From a virus, in IMG/VR virus record IMGVR_UViG_3300025617_000959, positions 1 through 46,727 of that record: a DNA stretch of 46,727 nucleotides; one strand, given 5' to 3'. Under the pieces are notes generated by a model. The model saw only the letters and a list, made by a program, of their open reading frames with translations, did no database searches and was not told the origin of the DNA. Positions 6,764 through 15,652 of this stretch are shown piece after piece (the stretch's first letter is position 1; each line of letters starts with the position of its first letter). Made by a program: the position numbers and the translations under genes.

Positions 6764-7515
6764 TACCAGTAATATATTATGTTAGCACCTGTTTGTGGTA
6801 TTTCTACTTTTTCTTGAGCGTTAACTAGTTCCTTGAATTCTTGGGGAGTATAAGAAGAAACATTAAACAAGTGGCTAATGTTATTATAGGTAATATACCC
6901 GTTAGTAGCGTTTTTAATAATTTGCTGAATATAGACTTTTTGTACAAACTTAGAACATTCAGAAATAGCGTAATTACTAATAACTAGATCACTATTGATA
7001 GGTTCATGTAAATCTTCTAATTCCTTAAATTCCACATTTTGTACATTATGTCTACCCAAATAAGTTTTCGCTAAATCTAAAACTTCGGGTAAGTCAATTA
7101 TGGTATATTTTAAATCACCATATAATTTATTCAATGTCAGACACTGTCCTCCATATCCTCCTCCTATCTCTACTACAGTTTTACCTGATAAATCTCCGAA
7201 CATCTCTTTTAATTCTAATCCTACTTTAAAATACCTGAGTGTTGTAGGAGAGATAGAATTAAAAGGTTCTTGGTATGATTCAAGTTTAGTTCCTCCAAAA
7301 ATATCATTTGCTCTAATAGAATCTAAGTAACTCTGAGTATATTCTGGGCTATTCACTATATAGTTAATGTATTCTTGACCTTGCTGGTAAGAGACGTGTT
7401 CTAGAATAGGGGTGAAATCCCCATGAGTTTTAAAACTGTTGAAAGCTTGTTCATCAATAGCTGCTTGTTTACAGATATTTTTATAACTCTCGTAGTCTGA
7501 AATGCTTGTTTTCAT
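6763..7515 (-). CDS. Putative sugar O-methyltransferase
   Basis: A 250-aa class I SAM-dependent methyltransferase. The SAM-binding motif is TVVEIGGGYGGQ (113-124), followed by the acidic residue after strand 2 (IIDLPEV, 139-145) and NYAISE (181-186) after strand 4. The segment SPTTLRYFKVGLEL (89-102) before motif I is typical of the family annotated as putative sugar O-methyltransferase in polysaccharide loci. It lies between GT11 and the epimerase in a co-directional glycan block, so methylation of a glycan hydroxyl is likely; the substrate is not known. Confidence 0.75.
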   Translation of the reverse strand: MKTSISDYESYKNICKQAAIDEQAFNSFKTHGDFTPILEHVSYQQGQEYINYIVNSPEYTQSYLDSIRANDIFGGTKLESYQEPFNSISPTTLRYFKVGLELKEMFGDLSGKTVVEIGGGYGGQCLTLNKLYGDLKYTIIDLPEVLDLAKTYLGRHNVQNVEFKELEDLHEPINSDLVISNYAISECSKFVQKVYIQQIIKNATNGYITYNNISHLFNVSSYTPQEFKELVNAQEKVEIPQTGANIIYYW

Positions 7516-7530
7516 TTTTATATTTTATTT

Positions 7531-8316
7531 TTATATTTTAATCATTTCTGGATAATATAAATCATCTAATATGAAGTGAAAGTAATATGTGCCAAACCAA
7601 TTATTAGGGGCAATAACTTTTTTATTGGGGTTAGTATTTAACCAAGATCCCCACCAGCTAAAAGAGCTATTAGCTATTATATTATGATCTGCTAATGTCA
7701 TAATACATAAGTCGACAAAAGTATCATTAGGTGAATAGTGAATATATTTAGCTTTTATATTATCCTGACACCATTTAATATCATCTGAGCATACTATAAA
7801 TACGGTTTCATCTTGATTAAAGTGCTGTATAGCTCTATTGTAATAATCTATACTGCAGAGTGGGTGGTGATTAGGTAGATTTACATAATCTGTTCTTCTT
7901 ATGTGAATTGTCACAACCTGTTTACCCTGTCTAATATTATCTATATACTGTAAAGCTTTTGTTTGTATTTCATTTTTAAAAGTAAATTGATCTCCTACTA
8001 AGTCTTGGCAATGTTCAAAATACTTATAACTTTGAAAATACCCTTCCAGATTAGTAGAGTCTTCTATTTTATTAAATAAGCGCCTATCGTAATGAAAAAA
8101 CTCTTCTTTATAGGTATTATTGTACCTTATATCGTTAGTATTATAAAAATGCGGTTTATCTATTTTAAAATATTTAACAAGCTCTAAAGAAGAAGATAAA
8201 TTTTCATTTAATACTATATCATACCCTTTTTTTGCAGTAACCCCTAAAAGTGTAGCATATTGAAACATTTGGTTACCTAGCCTACCGTTAATCCCTAATT
8301 TTTCATATGTTATCAT
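7531..8316 (-). CDS. Family GT11 alpha-1,2-fucosyltransferase-like glycosyltransferase
   Basis: A 261-aa GT-B fold transferase. GRLGNQMFQYATLLG (11-25) is the GT11 N-terminal motif. HIRRTDY (138-144) is the diagnostic donor-binding motif, and SSFSWWGSWLN (217-227) plus the downstream NNWFG complete the C-terminal signature. GT11 enzymes transfer L-fucose from GDP-fucose with inversion. No fucose synthesis genes are in the window, but a GDP-mannose 3,5-epimerase is, so GDP-L-galactose is a plausible donor. The gene overlaps the DUF5672 gene by 14 bases. Confidence 0.88.
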   Translation of the reverse strand: MITYEKLGINGRLGNQMFQYATLLGVTAKKGYDIVLNENLSSSLELVKYFKIDKPHFYNTNDIRYNNTYKEEFFHYDRRLFNKIEDSTNLEGYFQSYKYFEHCQDLVGDQFTFKNEIQTKALQYIDNIRQGKQVVTIHIRRTDYVNLPNHHPLCSIDYYNRAIQHFNQDETVFIVCSDDIKWCQDNIKAKYIHYSPNDTFVDLCIMTLADHNIIANSSFSWWGSWLNTNPNKKVIAPNNWFGTYYFHFILDDLYYPEMIKI

Positions 8317-8950
8317 ACTGAGTTCTAATTTTAATGCATTGTTCTTCTGTGAACCATTTATCTATAGCATGAGCTCCTAAGGAACCTAATTGGAATACTG
8401 ATTCTACTGAGAATTTTTTAGCTTCTTTTAAAGGAGCAAGAGTACCGTATCCTTTATCTACCATCATTCTTGTAAAAAATAGATCTTCTCCCATATCTCT
8501 ACCCCAAGTATTCTCTGATAATATATTATACATAACTTTAGGGTTCCGGATAGAAAGTCCTCCATTGCCAACATACGGGTAATAATCCGGATCGTATTCC
8601 TTCCAAGGAGCGCCAATATAGTCATACTCGAGAAAATCTTCTATACCTGGTTTAAATATCTCACTATCGGATTGGAAAATAACAACTCTATCATACTCGT
8701 AATACTTATACCAAAATGCCTTATCAGTTAACATTAAATTATACTGGTGTACAAGAAAGAGAGGTTCTGAAGGTATAGTTTTTAAATGTATTGTAAAATT
8801 CTCTAATTCTACAGTACTGTTTAATTCATCAATATTTTGCGAAACTGTATAAATAAATAAGTCCCCTTTAGGGCAGAACTTAAGGTTTTGCTTAATTGCT
8901 TTATAGATTTCTTCTAGTCTAGTATCGACTAATATGTACCCTAATTTCAT
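8303..8950 (-). CDS. DUF5672-type glycosyltransferase
   Basis: A 215-aa protein with a GT-A-like layout. QSDSEIF (93-99) is in the position of the DxD metal site. DYIGAPW (110-116), VGNGGLSIRN (127-136) and GEDLFF (154-159) are the DUF5672 hallmarks, which also resemble eukaryotic-like galactosyl/glucosyl transferases. Donor and acceptor are unknown. It overlaps both neighbours (14 bases with GT11, 4 bases with the GT25 gene), which points to translational coupling in one operon. Confidence 0.75.
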   Translation of the reverse strand: MKLGYILVDTRLEEIYKAIKQNLKFCPKGDLFIYTVSQNIDELNSTVELENFTIHLKTIPSEPLFLVHQYNLMLTDKAFWYKYYEYDRVVIFQSDSEIFKPGIEDFLEYDYIGAPWKEYDPDYYPYVGNGGLSIRNPKVMYNILSENTWGRDMGEDLFFTRMMVDKGYGTLAPLKEAKKFSVESVFQLGSLGAHAIDKWFTEEQCIKIRTQYDNI

Positions 8951-10377
8951 TTTAAATGAGTTTTATATGAGTCTAAAATTACGTTAGAGTAGTTTACCTC
9001 TTTTTGTTCTATGTCGGAATAAGATGGTCTCTGTATTGCTAAAACCGGTAGAACTGTATATACATTAAATCTAGAATCTCTAGACATATTCATGTACAGC
9101 TCATCAATAGCTCTATAATCTTTCCAATTAAAATTTAAAATATGGTCATAAGCTTTTTTAAACACCACGTATGCATGAGCACAGTAAGAACCATTTATTT
9201 TACCTAAATTAGGTGAAACTCGATTAATATCCGCTAATACGTTAGCACCTAAGTATAATATGTCGCAAGGTGGTTGATGATTAAGGTCATTAAAAGCTTT
9301 ATCTAGTAACTCATGTGGTGATTCAAGAAATGCACAATCATCTTCTAATATCAACACACATTCTTGGTTTCTTTCTTTTGCTTTTTTTATTATCTCTAAG
9401 TGAGAATACGCACAACCTAATCTGGAAGAAGCTAAATTTTTATCGTGATCATTAAATTCAGGATGTAATTTAAGATAATCTTCAAGCTGTAGAGGGGTGG
9501 TTTCTATACCTTCTTGACGTTCAGCAGTAATACCGTGAGATACTAATTCTTTATCAATAAGTTCTCTTCTATCGTGTCTTCTGTTTAAATTTATATAATA
9601 TACCTGGTCAACTAAATTATTAACTTTTTTACCTTCAAATTTAATTTTAAAAGTTAAATTGGTATTATCATAAATCCTATTAGAACAGTAACTATCAAGT
9701 TTACCTATATTAATAGTTTCCCCCATAAGGTAACGCAAACCCATAGTATATAAACTATACTGAGTATCTCCGGAATCTTTATATTGGTCTACGTACTCTA
9801 CTCTATTAAGGTTACTGATAAAACAGGGAGATATTCCATAGAAAAGTTGTAATTTATCTTCAAATTTTCTACTATCGGCTTTAAATATTTTACCGTATAA
9901 ATCAACTTTATCTATTAATTCAGGTTTTTCAGTATAGTAGTATAAATTATCACGTTTATTTAAAAGAGATGCTACATTATAAAAAGTACCTTCACTACCC
10001 TGTACTTTATTTAAGCCACAAAATAAATTAAAGTACTCATTATTAAAGTCTAAATAGTAAAGATCGTTTAAATTAAATTCTCTAGTAAATAACGTATTAC
10101 CAGGTAAAACTAAATTAAGTATCTCAGTTTTAAAGTAATCTTCAACGTGATATGTTGAATTACCCTCATTTAAATTAACTAAAGTAAATTCTATATCTCT
10201 TCTTTTTCCAATTAACTTCTGAAAAGCATCTCTGATTGCCCATTCGTGTGTGTAATTACTGTATAAGACATTAAAAGTTACTCCGATATCTCCTTTTTTA
10301 TATTTTAAAAAAGATTCTATTAAAGCATCTGTCTGTGCAGGTCTTTCAAATCCAATTATTGTAATATGTAACTTCAT
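8947..10377 (-). CDS. Two-domain glycosyltransferase with C-terminal GT25 domain
   Basis: A 476-aa protein. Residues 1 to about 235 look like a degenerate GT2-type domain (MKLHITIIGFERPAQTDALI at the start); no clear DxD was found. Residues about 257-455 are a GT25 (LPS glycosyltransferase) domain: VYYINLNRRHDRR (259-271), LGCAYSHLEIIKKA (320-333) and VLILEDDCAF (341-350), whose EDD binds the metal/nucleotide sugar. GT25 members transfer galactose or glucose in LPS cores or on collagen. It overlaps the DUF5672 gene by 4 bases and the next GT gene by one base. Two domains suggest addition of two sugars or an acceptor-binding N-terminal part. Confidence 0.8.
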   Translation of the reverse strand: MKLHITIIGFERPAQTDALIESFLKYKKGDIGVTFNVLYSNYTHEWAIRDAFQKLIGKRRDIEFTLVNLNEGNSTYHVEDYFKTEILNLVLPGNTLFTREFNLNDLYYLDFNNEYFNLFCGLNKVQGSEGTFYNVASLLNKRDNLYYYTEKPELIDKVDLYGKIFKADSRKFEDKLQLFYGISPCFISNLNRVEYVDQYKDSGDTQYSLYTMGLRYLMGETINIGKLDSYCSNRIYDNTNLTFKIKFEGKKVNNLVDQVYYINLNRRHDRRELIDKELVSHGITAERQEGIETTPLQLEDYLKLHPEFNDHDKNLASSRLGCAYSHLEIIKKAKERNQECVLILEDDCAFLESPHELLDKAFNDLNHQPPCDILYLGANVLADINRVSPNLGKINGSYCAHAYVVFKKAYDHILNFNWKDYRAIDELYMNMSRDSRFNVYTVLPVLAIQRPSYSDIEQKEVNYSNVILDSYKTHLK

Positions 10378-11303
10378 TATAGGTAATTTATATCCGGTCT
10401 TCCGGTTTTAGCTCTTTCTTCAAATGTACGAGTTTTAAAATTAACTCCAGCGTACTTTTCGTACTGTTCTACTGTACGTTCGGTTCCAAGTCCATATCTA
10501 CCTAAATCTTCTGATGTATCTCCGGTAAGCATTGCTTCTACTCTATTATTATTTCTTTTATCTAGCTTATGAAACCAGTCAGGATGGTCATCACTAAATA
10601 CTTTTCTATAATGTCTGTCGTGTTTATGTGCAGCCATATTTACCGTAGTAGCATAATGGTTATATCCATGTGTGAATGATCGAACAGCTAGAGAAATTTC
10701 TTCTCCTAAAAATAACAAATCTGGATCATAAGGTACGTCGTGTATCCATTTACTATGCCCAAATAAGTTACTAGCGGTTAAAAAACTATTAAGTTCTGGT
10801 TTATCGCATTCTTCTCTTACTTCATACATCTGTAATAGAAGTGGTCCAGCAAAAGCATTAGCTACAGAAACTGCTCTAGTATTAGGTTTACCGTACCATT
10901 TACCAAATCCATTAGGTGGATCCCATTGTGATACCGCACAAGATAAGATTGCTTTAGGATCATTTAAACTAAAATACTGATTAAGTAATATTTCATCCCA
11001 GTTTTTACGAACCATTATATGTGAATCTATCAACCAGAAAAAATGTTCGTCTTCTAGTAACTCAAAAGCCATACTCCGTGCCCAGCAAGCTCCTTTAGAG
11101 TGTAAAGCAGGAATTTTTAATACCCTAACTTTATTTTTATCAAAAGGTAACTCGTCTATCTCTTCTTCACCGTATTGCCAGGCAACTCCAAAAGTTACTC
11201 TATCAGGATGTTTAGCATTTTGTAATACATTATTAATGGTATGAGAAAGAAACGGATCTCGATACGCAGCTATATTAACAAATATTTTAGTATTTCTATC
11301 CAT
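10377..11303 (-). CDS. GlcNAc-transferase-like glycosyltransferase (PF11397 type)
   Basis: A 308-aa GT-A protein. IAAYRDP (11-17), GACWAR (71-76) and LIDSH (91-95, the metal-binding acidic motif) form the core of the family that includes the Skp1 hydroxyproline GlcNAc transferase. Further on, FLGEEISLAVRSFTHGY and the terminal YGLGTERTVEQYEKYAGV are shared almost word for word with the neighbouring 508-aa protein. The two genes therefore look like a tandem duplication. It overlaps that neighbour by 8 bases. The acceptor is unknown; protein glycosylation is possible given the Skp1 relatives. Confidence 0.8.
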   Translation of the reverse strand: MDRNTKIFVNIAAYRDPFLSHTINNVLQNAKHPDRVTFGVAWQYGEEEIDELPFDKNKVRVLKIPALHSKGACWARSMAFELLEDEHFFWLIDSHIMVRKNWDEILLNQYFSLNDPKAILSCAVSQWDPPNGFGKWYGKPNTRAVSVANAFAGPLLLQMYEVREECDKPELNSFLTASNLFGHSKWIHDVPYDPDLLFLGEEISLAVRSFTHGYNHYATTVNMAAHKHDRHYRKVFSDDHPDWFHKLDKRNNNRVEAMLTGDTSEDLGRYGLGTERTVEQYEKYAGVNFKTRTFEERAKTGRPDINYL

Positions 11304-12822
11304 TAAGTACAGTAGTTATTTTATTTCCCCAACCTTTAGATTCACTATGTGGCCAAACGATCCATTGGTGGGGAATTGGACCGGTGTATTCTCTCCATAT
11401 ATTCATCCATTCATTATCGCTTTTTTTCATAGATTTAATTTCTCCGGCGGTGAGATCTTTTCTAAAAATCTGCTTACCATCTTTATCTTCAAAAATAACT
11501 GCTGCAAAACTATAATCATCTTCAGGAAAGTCGTTTTTATGTACATCTAAACAATGTTTAAATTTACTAAAAAAGGAATTGTTATAATCTTCAACCTCAG
11601 GGTTAGGTGGTATTTTATTACTTAACGTATATTGCTGTACCCCTCTATCGTTAAACCTTATACCGGCATATCTTTCATATTCTTGTAAAGTTCTAGAAGA
11701 ACCAAAACCATATTTACCTTTTCTATATTCCTCATTTACCTGACCATCAATCCCTAATAATTCTCTGGTTAGTTTATGGGTGTTTGTATTAAGCTGAGTC
11801 CAATCTGAAGAATCATCCCAGTGTTTTGTTCTACCTTTTCTTGTATATTCATGATATGCAATAATCTTATGTGGATGGTAGATATCATACCCATGAGTAA
11901 ATGCTCTTACACCAATAGTAATTTCTTCACCGTGGAAATAAAATTGAGGATCATGTTGAACTTCGGTGGAAAATTCTCCTGCAGTAAATGCAAAGTGAGC
12001 TGAATAAAACCTACCTTTTATAGGTTCGTTTCTAGTTTTCCAATCCGGTACTCCGGCTGGTAGGAAAAATACTACACCTTCAGGGGTAAATCTATCAAAA
12101 GTCATCCACCAAGGTTCAACTCCTCTATCCTCTGGATCGTTTTCTGGATTAAATGAAGAAATATAACTAGTAAGTAAAGGTTTATCAACTCCTTTGTTTC
12201 GGAGTTTCTGGTACATGTAAATAAGTTCTAAATCCCAATTTTTGATAAATCTATGATGAGAATCTAACTGTAATGTATACCTTTCTCCGTTGTATTCCTG
12301 TTGAATTTTATTTCTAGCCCAACATGCACCTTTTGCCTGTTTATATGGAATATCTAAAATAGACACCCTACTGTCGTCTTTGTATTTATCTACATTATCC
12401 CATTTATCTTTATCAGAATGTTGCCAGGCAATACATACTTTTATATTGTCCGGGTATTTTGCTTTAGAGAATAGGTCATCTAAGGTAGGAATCAATTGAG
12501 GGTCCCTATAAGATGCTATTTGTATAAAAATTGTATCATCTTTTGTGATAGTATAACTAAAATTACTCATAATCTTTTCTTTATTAAAATACTCTTTATC
12601 AATATTTTTCCATTTACCTTCCGGGCAAGCATTTTCTACTGGGGAAAATACTTTACCCTTAAGTGCACAACCACAAACAGAACATCTATTAACACCTAAG
12701 TTAGTAACTTTTTTATCACAAGAGTTACAAATTTCAATTCTTTTACTAGCTAGTTCTGATTGCTGCTGGTTAGGATCAAAAGCTATATTCCAAGCTTTAA
12801 ATATTTCCTGTATCTTATTCAT
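11296..12822 (-). CDS. GlcNAc-transferase-like protein with N-terminal Cys-rich zinc-ribbon domain
   Basis: A 508-aa protein. Residues 1-70 carry Cys32, 35, 47, 50, 52 and 66 in CxxC pairs, likely a small zinc ribbon. The GT domain starts near 95: IASYRDP (102-108), GACWAR (165-170), LDSHH (186-190), then FYFHGEEITIGVRAFTHGY and YGFGSSRTLQEYERYAG as in the 308-aa paralogue. About 100 extra residues follow at the C-terminus. An internal ATG at 12570 (MSNFSY), preceded by an A/G-rich stretch, lies exactly between ribbon and GT domain, so a shorter product or a recent fusion is possible. It is the first gene of the left glycan block and follows nrdA by 17 bases. Confidence 0.8.
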   Translation of the reverse strand: MNKIQEIFKAWNIAFDPNQQQSELASKRIEICNSCDKKVTNLGVNRCSVCGCALKGKVFSPVENACPEGKWKNIDKEYFNKEKIMSNFSYTITKDDTIFIQIASYRDPQLIPTLDDLFSKAKYPDNIKVCIAWQHSDKDKWDNVDKYKDDSRVSILDIPYKQAKGACWARNKIQQEYNGERYTLQLDSHHRFIKNWDLELIYMYQKLRNKGVDKPLLTSYISSFNPENDPEDRGVEPWWMTFDRFTPEGVVFFLPAGVPDWKTRNEPIKGRFYSAHFAFTAGEFSTEVQHDPQFYFHGEEITIGVRAFTHGYDIYHPHKIIAYHEYTRKGRTKHWDDSSDWTQLNTNTHKLTRELLGIDGQVNEEYRKGKYGFGSSRTLQEYERYAGIRFNDRGVQQYTLSNKIPPNPEVEDYNNSFFSKFKHCLDVHKNDFPEDDYSFAAVIFEDKDGKQIFRKDLTAGEIKSMKKSDNEWMNIWREYTGPIPHQWIVWPHSESKGWGNKITTVLNG

Positions 12823-12839
12823 AACATTTGTATTTTTAT

Positions 12840-14555
12840 CTACCCGTCACAACTTAAACAATCTTCTGATGTTCTAGATCCTATGTCTCCGTTAATTACT
12901 GAATCTGTTCTTAAGTAGTAAAGTGTTTTAATACCTAACTTCCAAGCTGTTTGGTGAACTAAGTTAATAAACTTTGGACTATCTGTTGGATCGAACGCTA
13001 AATTTAAAGATTGTGTTTGATCAATATATTTCTGTCTAACAGAAGCTTGTTCTACTAAAGCAAGTTGATTTATTTCGGCAAATGTTAAGAATATCTCTTT
13101 ATCATCTACTGGCATAACATCTTCTGGTAGGTTTGCTACAGATCCTCTATCTTTCATGATTTGGTCCCAAACTTCTTCTGTATTAGCTCCTTTTTCTTCT
13201 AAATAAGATTCTAATGCTGGATTCTTTCTAATAAAAGTACCTTTTGCTGAGTTAAATGTATAAACATTAGCAGGAATTGGTTCAATACCGGCAGATACTC
13301 CTCCTGAAATCGTAGAGTTAGAAACTGTTGGTGCTACTGCTAGTAAGTGTGTATTTCTCATACCAGTTCCTTTACACCATAATGGCTCTCCATACTCATC
13401 AGCAAGCTTTCTTGATGCTGCTTCAGCTTCATTTCTAATTTTAGAGAAAATCTGGTGTGTATAAGATGTAGCTGCAATAGAATTGAAAGGAATCCTTTCG
13501 TTTTGTAAGAATGTATGCCATCCTAGTACTCCTAAACCGATTGCTCTACCTTTTTTAGCTGATCTATGAGATCTAACAAGTGATTCTTTGCCGTTAGTTT
13601 TAACTAAAAACTCTTCCATTACTCCGTCTAAGAAATAAACCGATGTTTCAATTAAATCAGTGTTTTTCCATTCATGGTATTTAGTAATGTTCACTGAAGA
13701 TAGACAGCAAATAAATGAATGCTCTTCATCTGTATGTAAAGTAATCTCAGAACAGATATTTGTCATTGTTACATCCAGGTTGTTTCTTACATATGCAGGA
13801 GGATTTGCGTTATTAACGTTATCCTTAAACATAATATAAGGTTCTCCTGTTTCTACTCTAGACTTAAGTATTTCCACCCATGTCTCCATTGCCTCAGGGT
13901 CTCTCCTGTCGAGTTTCTCCATAAAGTTATCATCCACTACAACGCATTGATGTAAGTTTAGACACTGTCTATTAGGGTCCCCTTTAGGTCTTCTAATCTG
14001 TAGAAACTCTTTGATGTCTGGGTGATTAATATCTAGGTTTACAGATGCTGCTCCTCTTCTTACTGCTCCTTGGTTGGTTGCAATGATAGTGGAATCATAA
14101 ATCTTTGCCCAAGGAACAATACCTTCGGATTGACCCATATCATCTTTACCTATTTTACCGCCTCTTCCTCTAACTCTTGAAAGTCCGATACCTACTCCTC
14201 CTCCAAGGGATGTTAATCTCATTAGCTCGGCATTAGTTAACCCGATGCCTCTAATAGAATCTGGGGTGTCGATTCCAAAGCATGAGATTGGTAATCCTTT
14301 GTCTGTTCCTGTATTTGAAAGAACTGGTGAAGCTAAGTTCAACCAACCTTTCCACATATATCTAAAGAACTTATTTTCTAAGTCTGGTCTATCTAATCTT
14401 TTAGCTACAGTTGAGGCAACTCTTTTGTATGCTAATTTAGGAGTTTCATTTGGTAACAAATAACCTTTTGATATTGTTGCTATTGAAACCTCATTCATCC
14501 ATTCTGGATAATCTTTACCTGCTTCCCATTTGGAAGTATCTACTATTATACTCAT
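12840..14555 (-). CDS. nrdA: Class I ribonucleotide reductase, large (alpha) subunit
   Basis: A 571-aa catalytic subunit that reduces ribonucleoside diphosphates to deoxy forms. Cys92 (PISCFG) and Cys284 (CCLSSVN) are the active-site redox pair. TNICSEI (265-271) provides Asn266, the thiyl-radical Cys268 and Glu270. Tyr546-Tyr547 (TLYYLRT) form the radical-transfer pair, and Cys566/Cys569 near the end are the thioredoxin-facing pair. The usual N-terminal ATP-cone is absent: the protein starts just before the catalytic domain and is about 190 residues shorter than E. coli NrdA (761 aa). dATP inhibition through the cone is therefore unlikely. nrdB ends 9 bases upstream of its start codon, so the two form an operon. 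Confidence 0.95.
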   Translation of the reverse strand: MSIIVDTSKWEAGKDYPEWMNEVSIATISKGYLLPNETPKLAYKRVASTVAKRLDRPDLENKFFRYMWKGWLNLASPVLSNTGTDKGLPISCFGIDTPDSIRGIGLTNAELMRLTSLGGGVGIGLSRVRGRGGKIGKDDMGQSEGIVPWAKIYDSTIIATNQGAVRRGAASVNLDINHPDIKEFLQIRRPKGDPNRQCLNLHQCVVVDDNFMEKLDRRDPEAMETWVEILKSRVETGEPYIMFKDNVNNANPPAYVRNNLDVTMTNICSEITLHTDEEHSFICCLSSVNITKYHEWKNTDLIETSVYFLDGVMEEFLVKTNGKESLVRSHRSAKKGRAIGLGVLGWHTFLQNERIPFNSIAATSYTHQIFSKIRNEAEAASRKLADEYGEPLWCKGTGMRNTHLLAVAPTVSNSTISGGVSAGIEPIPANVYTFNSAKGTFIRKNPALESYLEEKGANTEEVWDQIMKDRGSVANLPEDVMPVDDKEIFLTFAEINQLALVEQASVRQKYIDQTQSLNLAFDPTDSPKFINLVHQTAWKLGIKTLYYLRTDSVINGDIGSRTSEDCLSCDG

Positions 14556-14564
14556 AAACTTTAA

Positions 14565-15539
14565 TTAAAATGCTGAACCCCAGTCCATATGACCTTTTGA
14601 ATAATTTGTAACTCTATTTGCAAAGAAATCTGTTTGCTGTTTACCTGCAATCACTGCATCAAACCATTTCATAGTTTTTAATGCTCCTTTGTCAATTTCT
14701 TCTGACGGTATGATTGGTTTTAAACCTAAATCTCCCATTTTTGTATTAACCCTATGTTTAATAAAGTTCTTGATTTCGTCTTTAGATAAGTTTTCTAAAT
14801 CTCCCATCTCAAATACCTTATCAATAAAGTCAAACTCTAATTTGATAGCAAGTCTTGCTGCTTCTGCAATATCTGCTTCAAGTTGTGGTGTTTTAAATTC
14901 TGGATGCTCTTTCATTAAAGTTCTAAATAACCAACATCCTGCTTCAGAGTGTAAAGATTCATCTCTTACAGACCATTCAACAATCTGTCCTACACCTTTT
15001 AAAAGGTTTCTCATTTTAAATGAAAGTAACACTGCAAAGGAACTAAACAAGTTAACACCTTCTGTGAAAGCAGAGAAGATAGCGAGAGATACAGCTCTTT
15101 GGTGCCAGTCTGGGTTATCATGACTGTCTCTTACATTCATTAGGTTTTCAATCTTTGCCATAGTAGATTCATCTTCCATAAATTCGGCAAAGTTATCAAG
15201 TCCAAGCTGTTCATTCAACAACGAATAAGCTTCAGCATGAATTGTTTCGAAAGATCCGAAAGTAACTCCCATCGCTATGACTTCTGGTTTTCTAAACCAA
15301 GATGTAACAAGGTTTGTCCAGTAATCATTTACCACTGTTTCGGTTTGTGCAAAACCTTTTAAGATACCCCCAATTAGGTTCTTTTCGTGTGGTTTTAAAT
15401 TTGAGCTCCAGTCTGTTACGTCTTGTGCCATTGGTACTTCTGTATGTAACCAGTGGGCTTGTTGTTGCTTCATCCAATAATCGAAGGCTTGTGGGTATTC
15501 AAAGGGTTTATAAACGATTCGTTCTTCTAAAAGGCTCAT
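14565..15539 (-). CDS. nrdB: Class I ribonucleotide reductase, small (beta) subunit
   Basis: A 324-aa ferritin-like radical-generating subunit. By spacing relative to E. coli NrdB the metal ligands are Glu67, Glu98 (FETIH), His101, Glu160, Glu194 and His197 (RDESLH), and Tyr105 occupies the radical-tyrosine position. The first ligand is normally Asp in class Ia/Ib; Glu there is a feature of class Ic, which however lacks the Tyr. The metal type is therefore uncertain. The C-terminus (GHMDWGSAF) is the short tail that docks on NrdA. The gene is preceded by a terminator at 15576-15602 and is the first of a two-gene unit with nrdA. Confidence 0.95.
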   Translation of the reverse strand: MSLLEERIVYKPFEYPQAFDYWMKQQQAHWLHTEVPMAQDVTDWSSNLKPHEKNLIGGILKGFAQTETVVNDYWTNLVTSWFRKPEVIAMGVTFGSFETIHAEAYSLLNEQLGLDNFAEFMEDESTMAKIENLMNVRDSHDNPDWHQRAVSLAIFSAFTEGVNLFSSFAVLLSFKMRNLLKGVGQIVEWSVRDESLHSEAGCWLFRTLMKEHPEFKTPQLEADIAEAARLAIKLEFDFIDKVFEMGDLENLSKDEIKNFIKHRVNTKMGDLGLKPIIPSEEIDKGALKTMKWFDAVIAGKQQTDFFANRVTNYSKGHMDWGSAF

Positions 15540-15575
15540 ATATACTTATATATTTGAAAGGTTACTAGACAAAAA

Positions 15576-15602
15576 CATCCCCTTGAAAGTATCTCGGGGA
15601 CG
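15576..15602 (-). terminator. Rho-independent terminator after the helicase gene
   Basis: On the minus strand CGTCCCC (15602-15596) pairs with GGGGATG (15582-15576), a 7-bp stem with one G-U pair and a 13-base loop, followed directly by TTTTTG. It separates the replication operon from nrdB. Confidence 0.7.
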
Positions 15603-15652
15603 CTTTAATAAATAGAATATATATTTCTATTTCGTCCATAAAGTTATTAAAA

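Noticed and set aside
8845-8852. TATAAATA-like match within the DUF5672 gene
   Set aside because: It lies inside a coding sequence and is probably explained by AT-rich codons.
12840-15539. Class II or III ribonucleotide reductase
   Set aside because: The radical-transfer Tyr pair, C-terminal Cys pair and a ferritin-like NrdB partner show class I.
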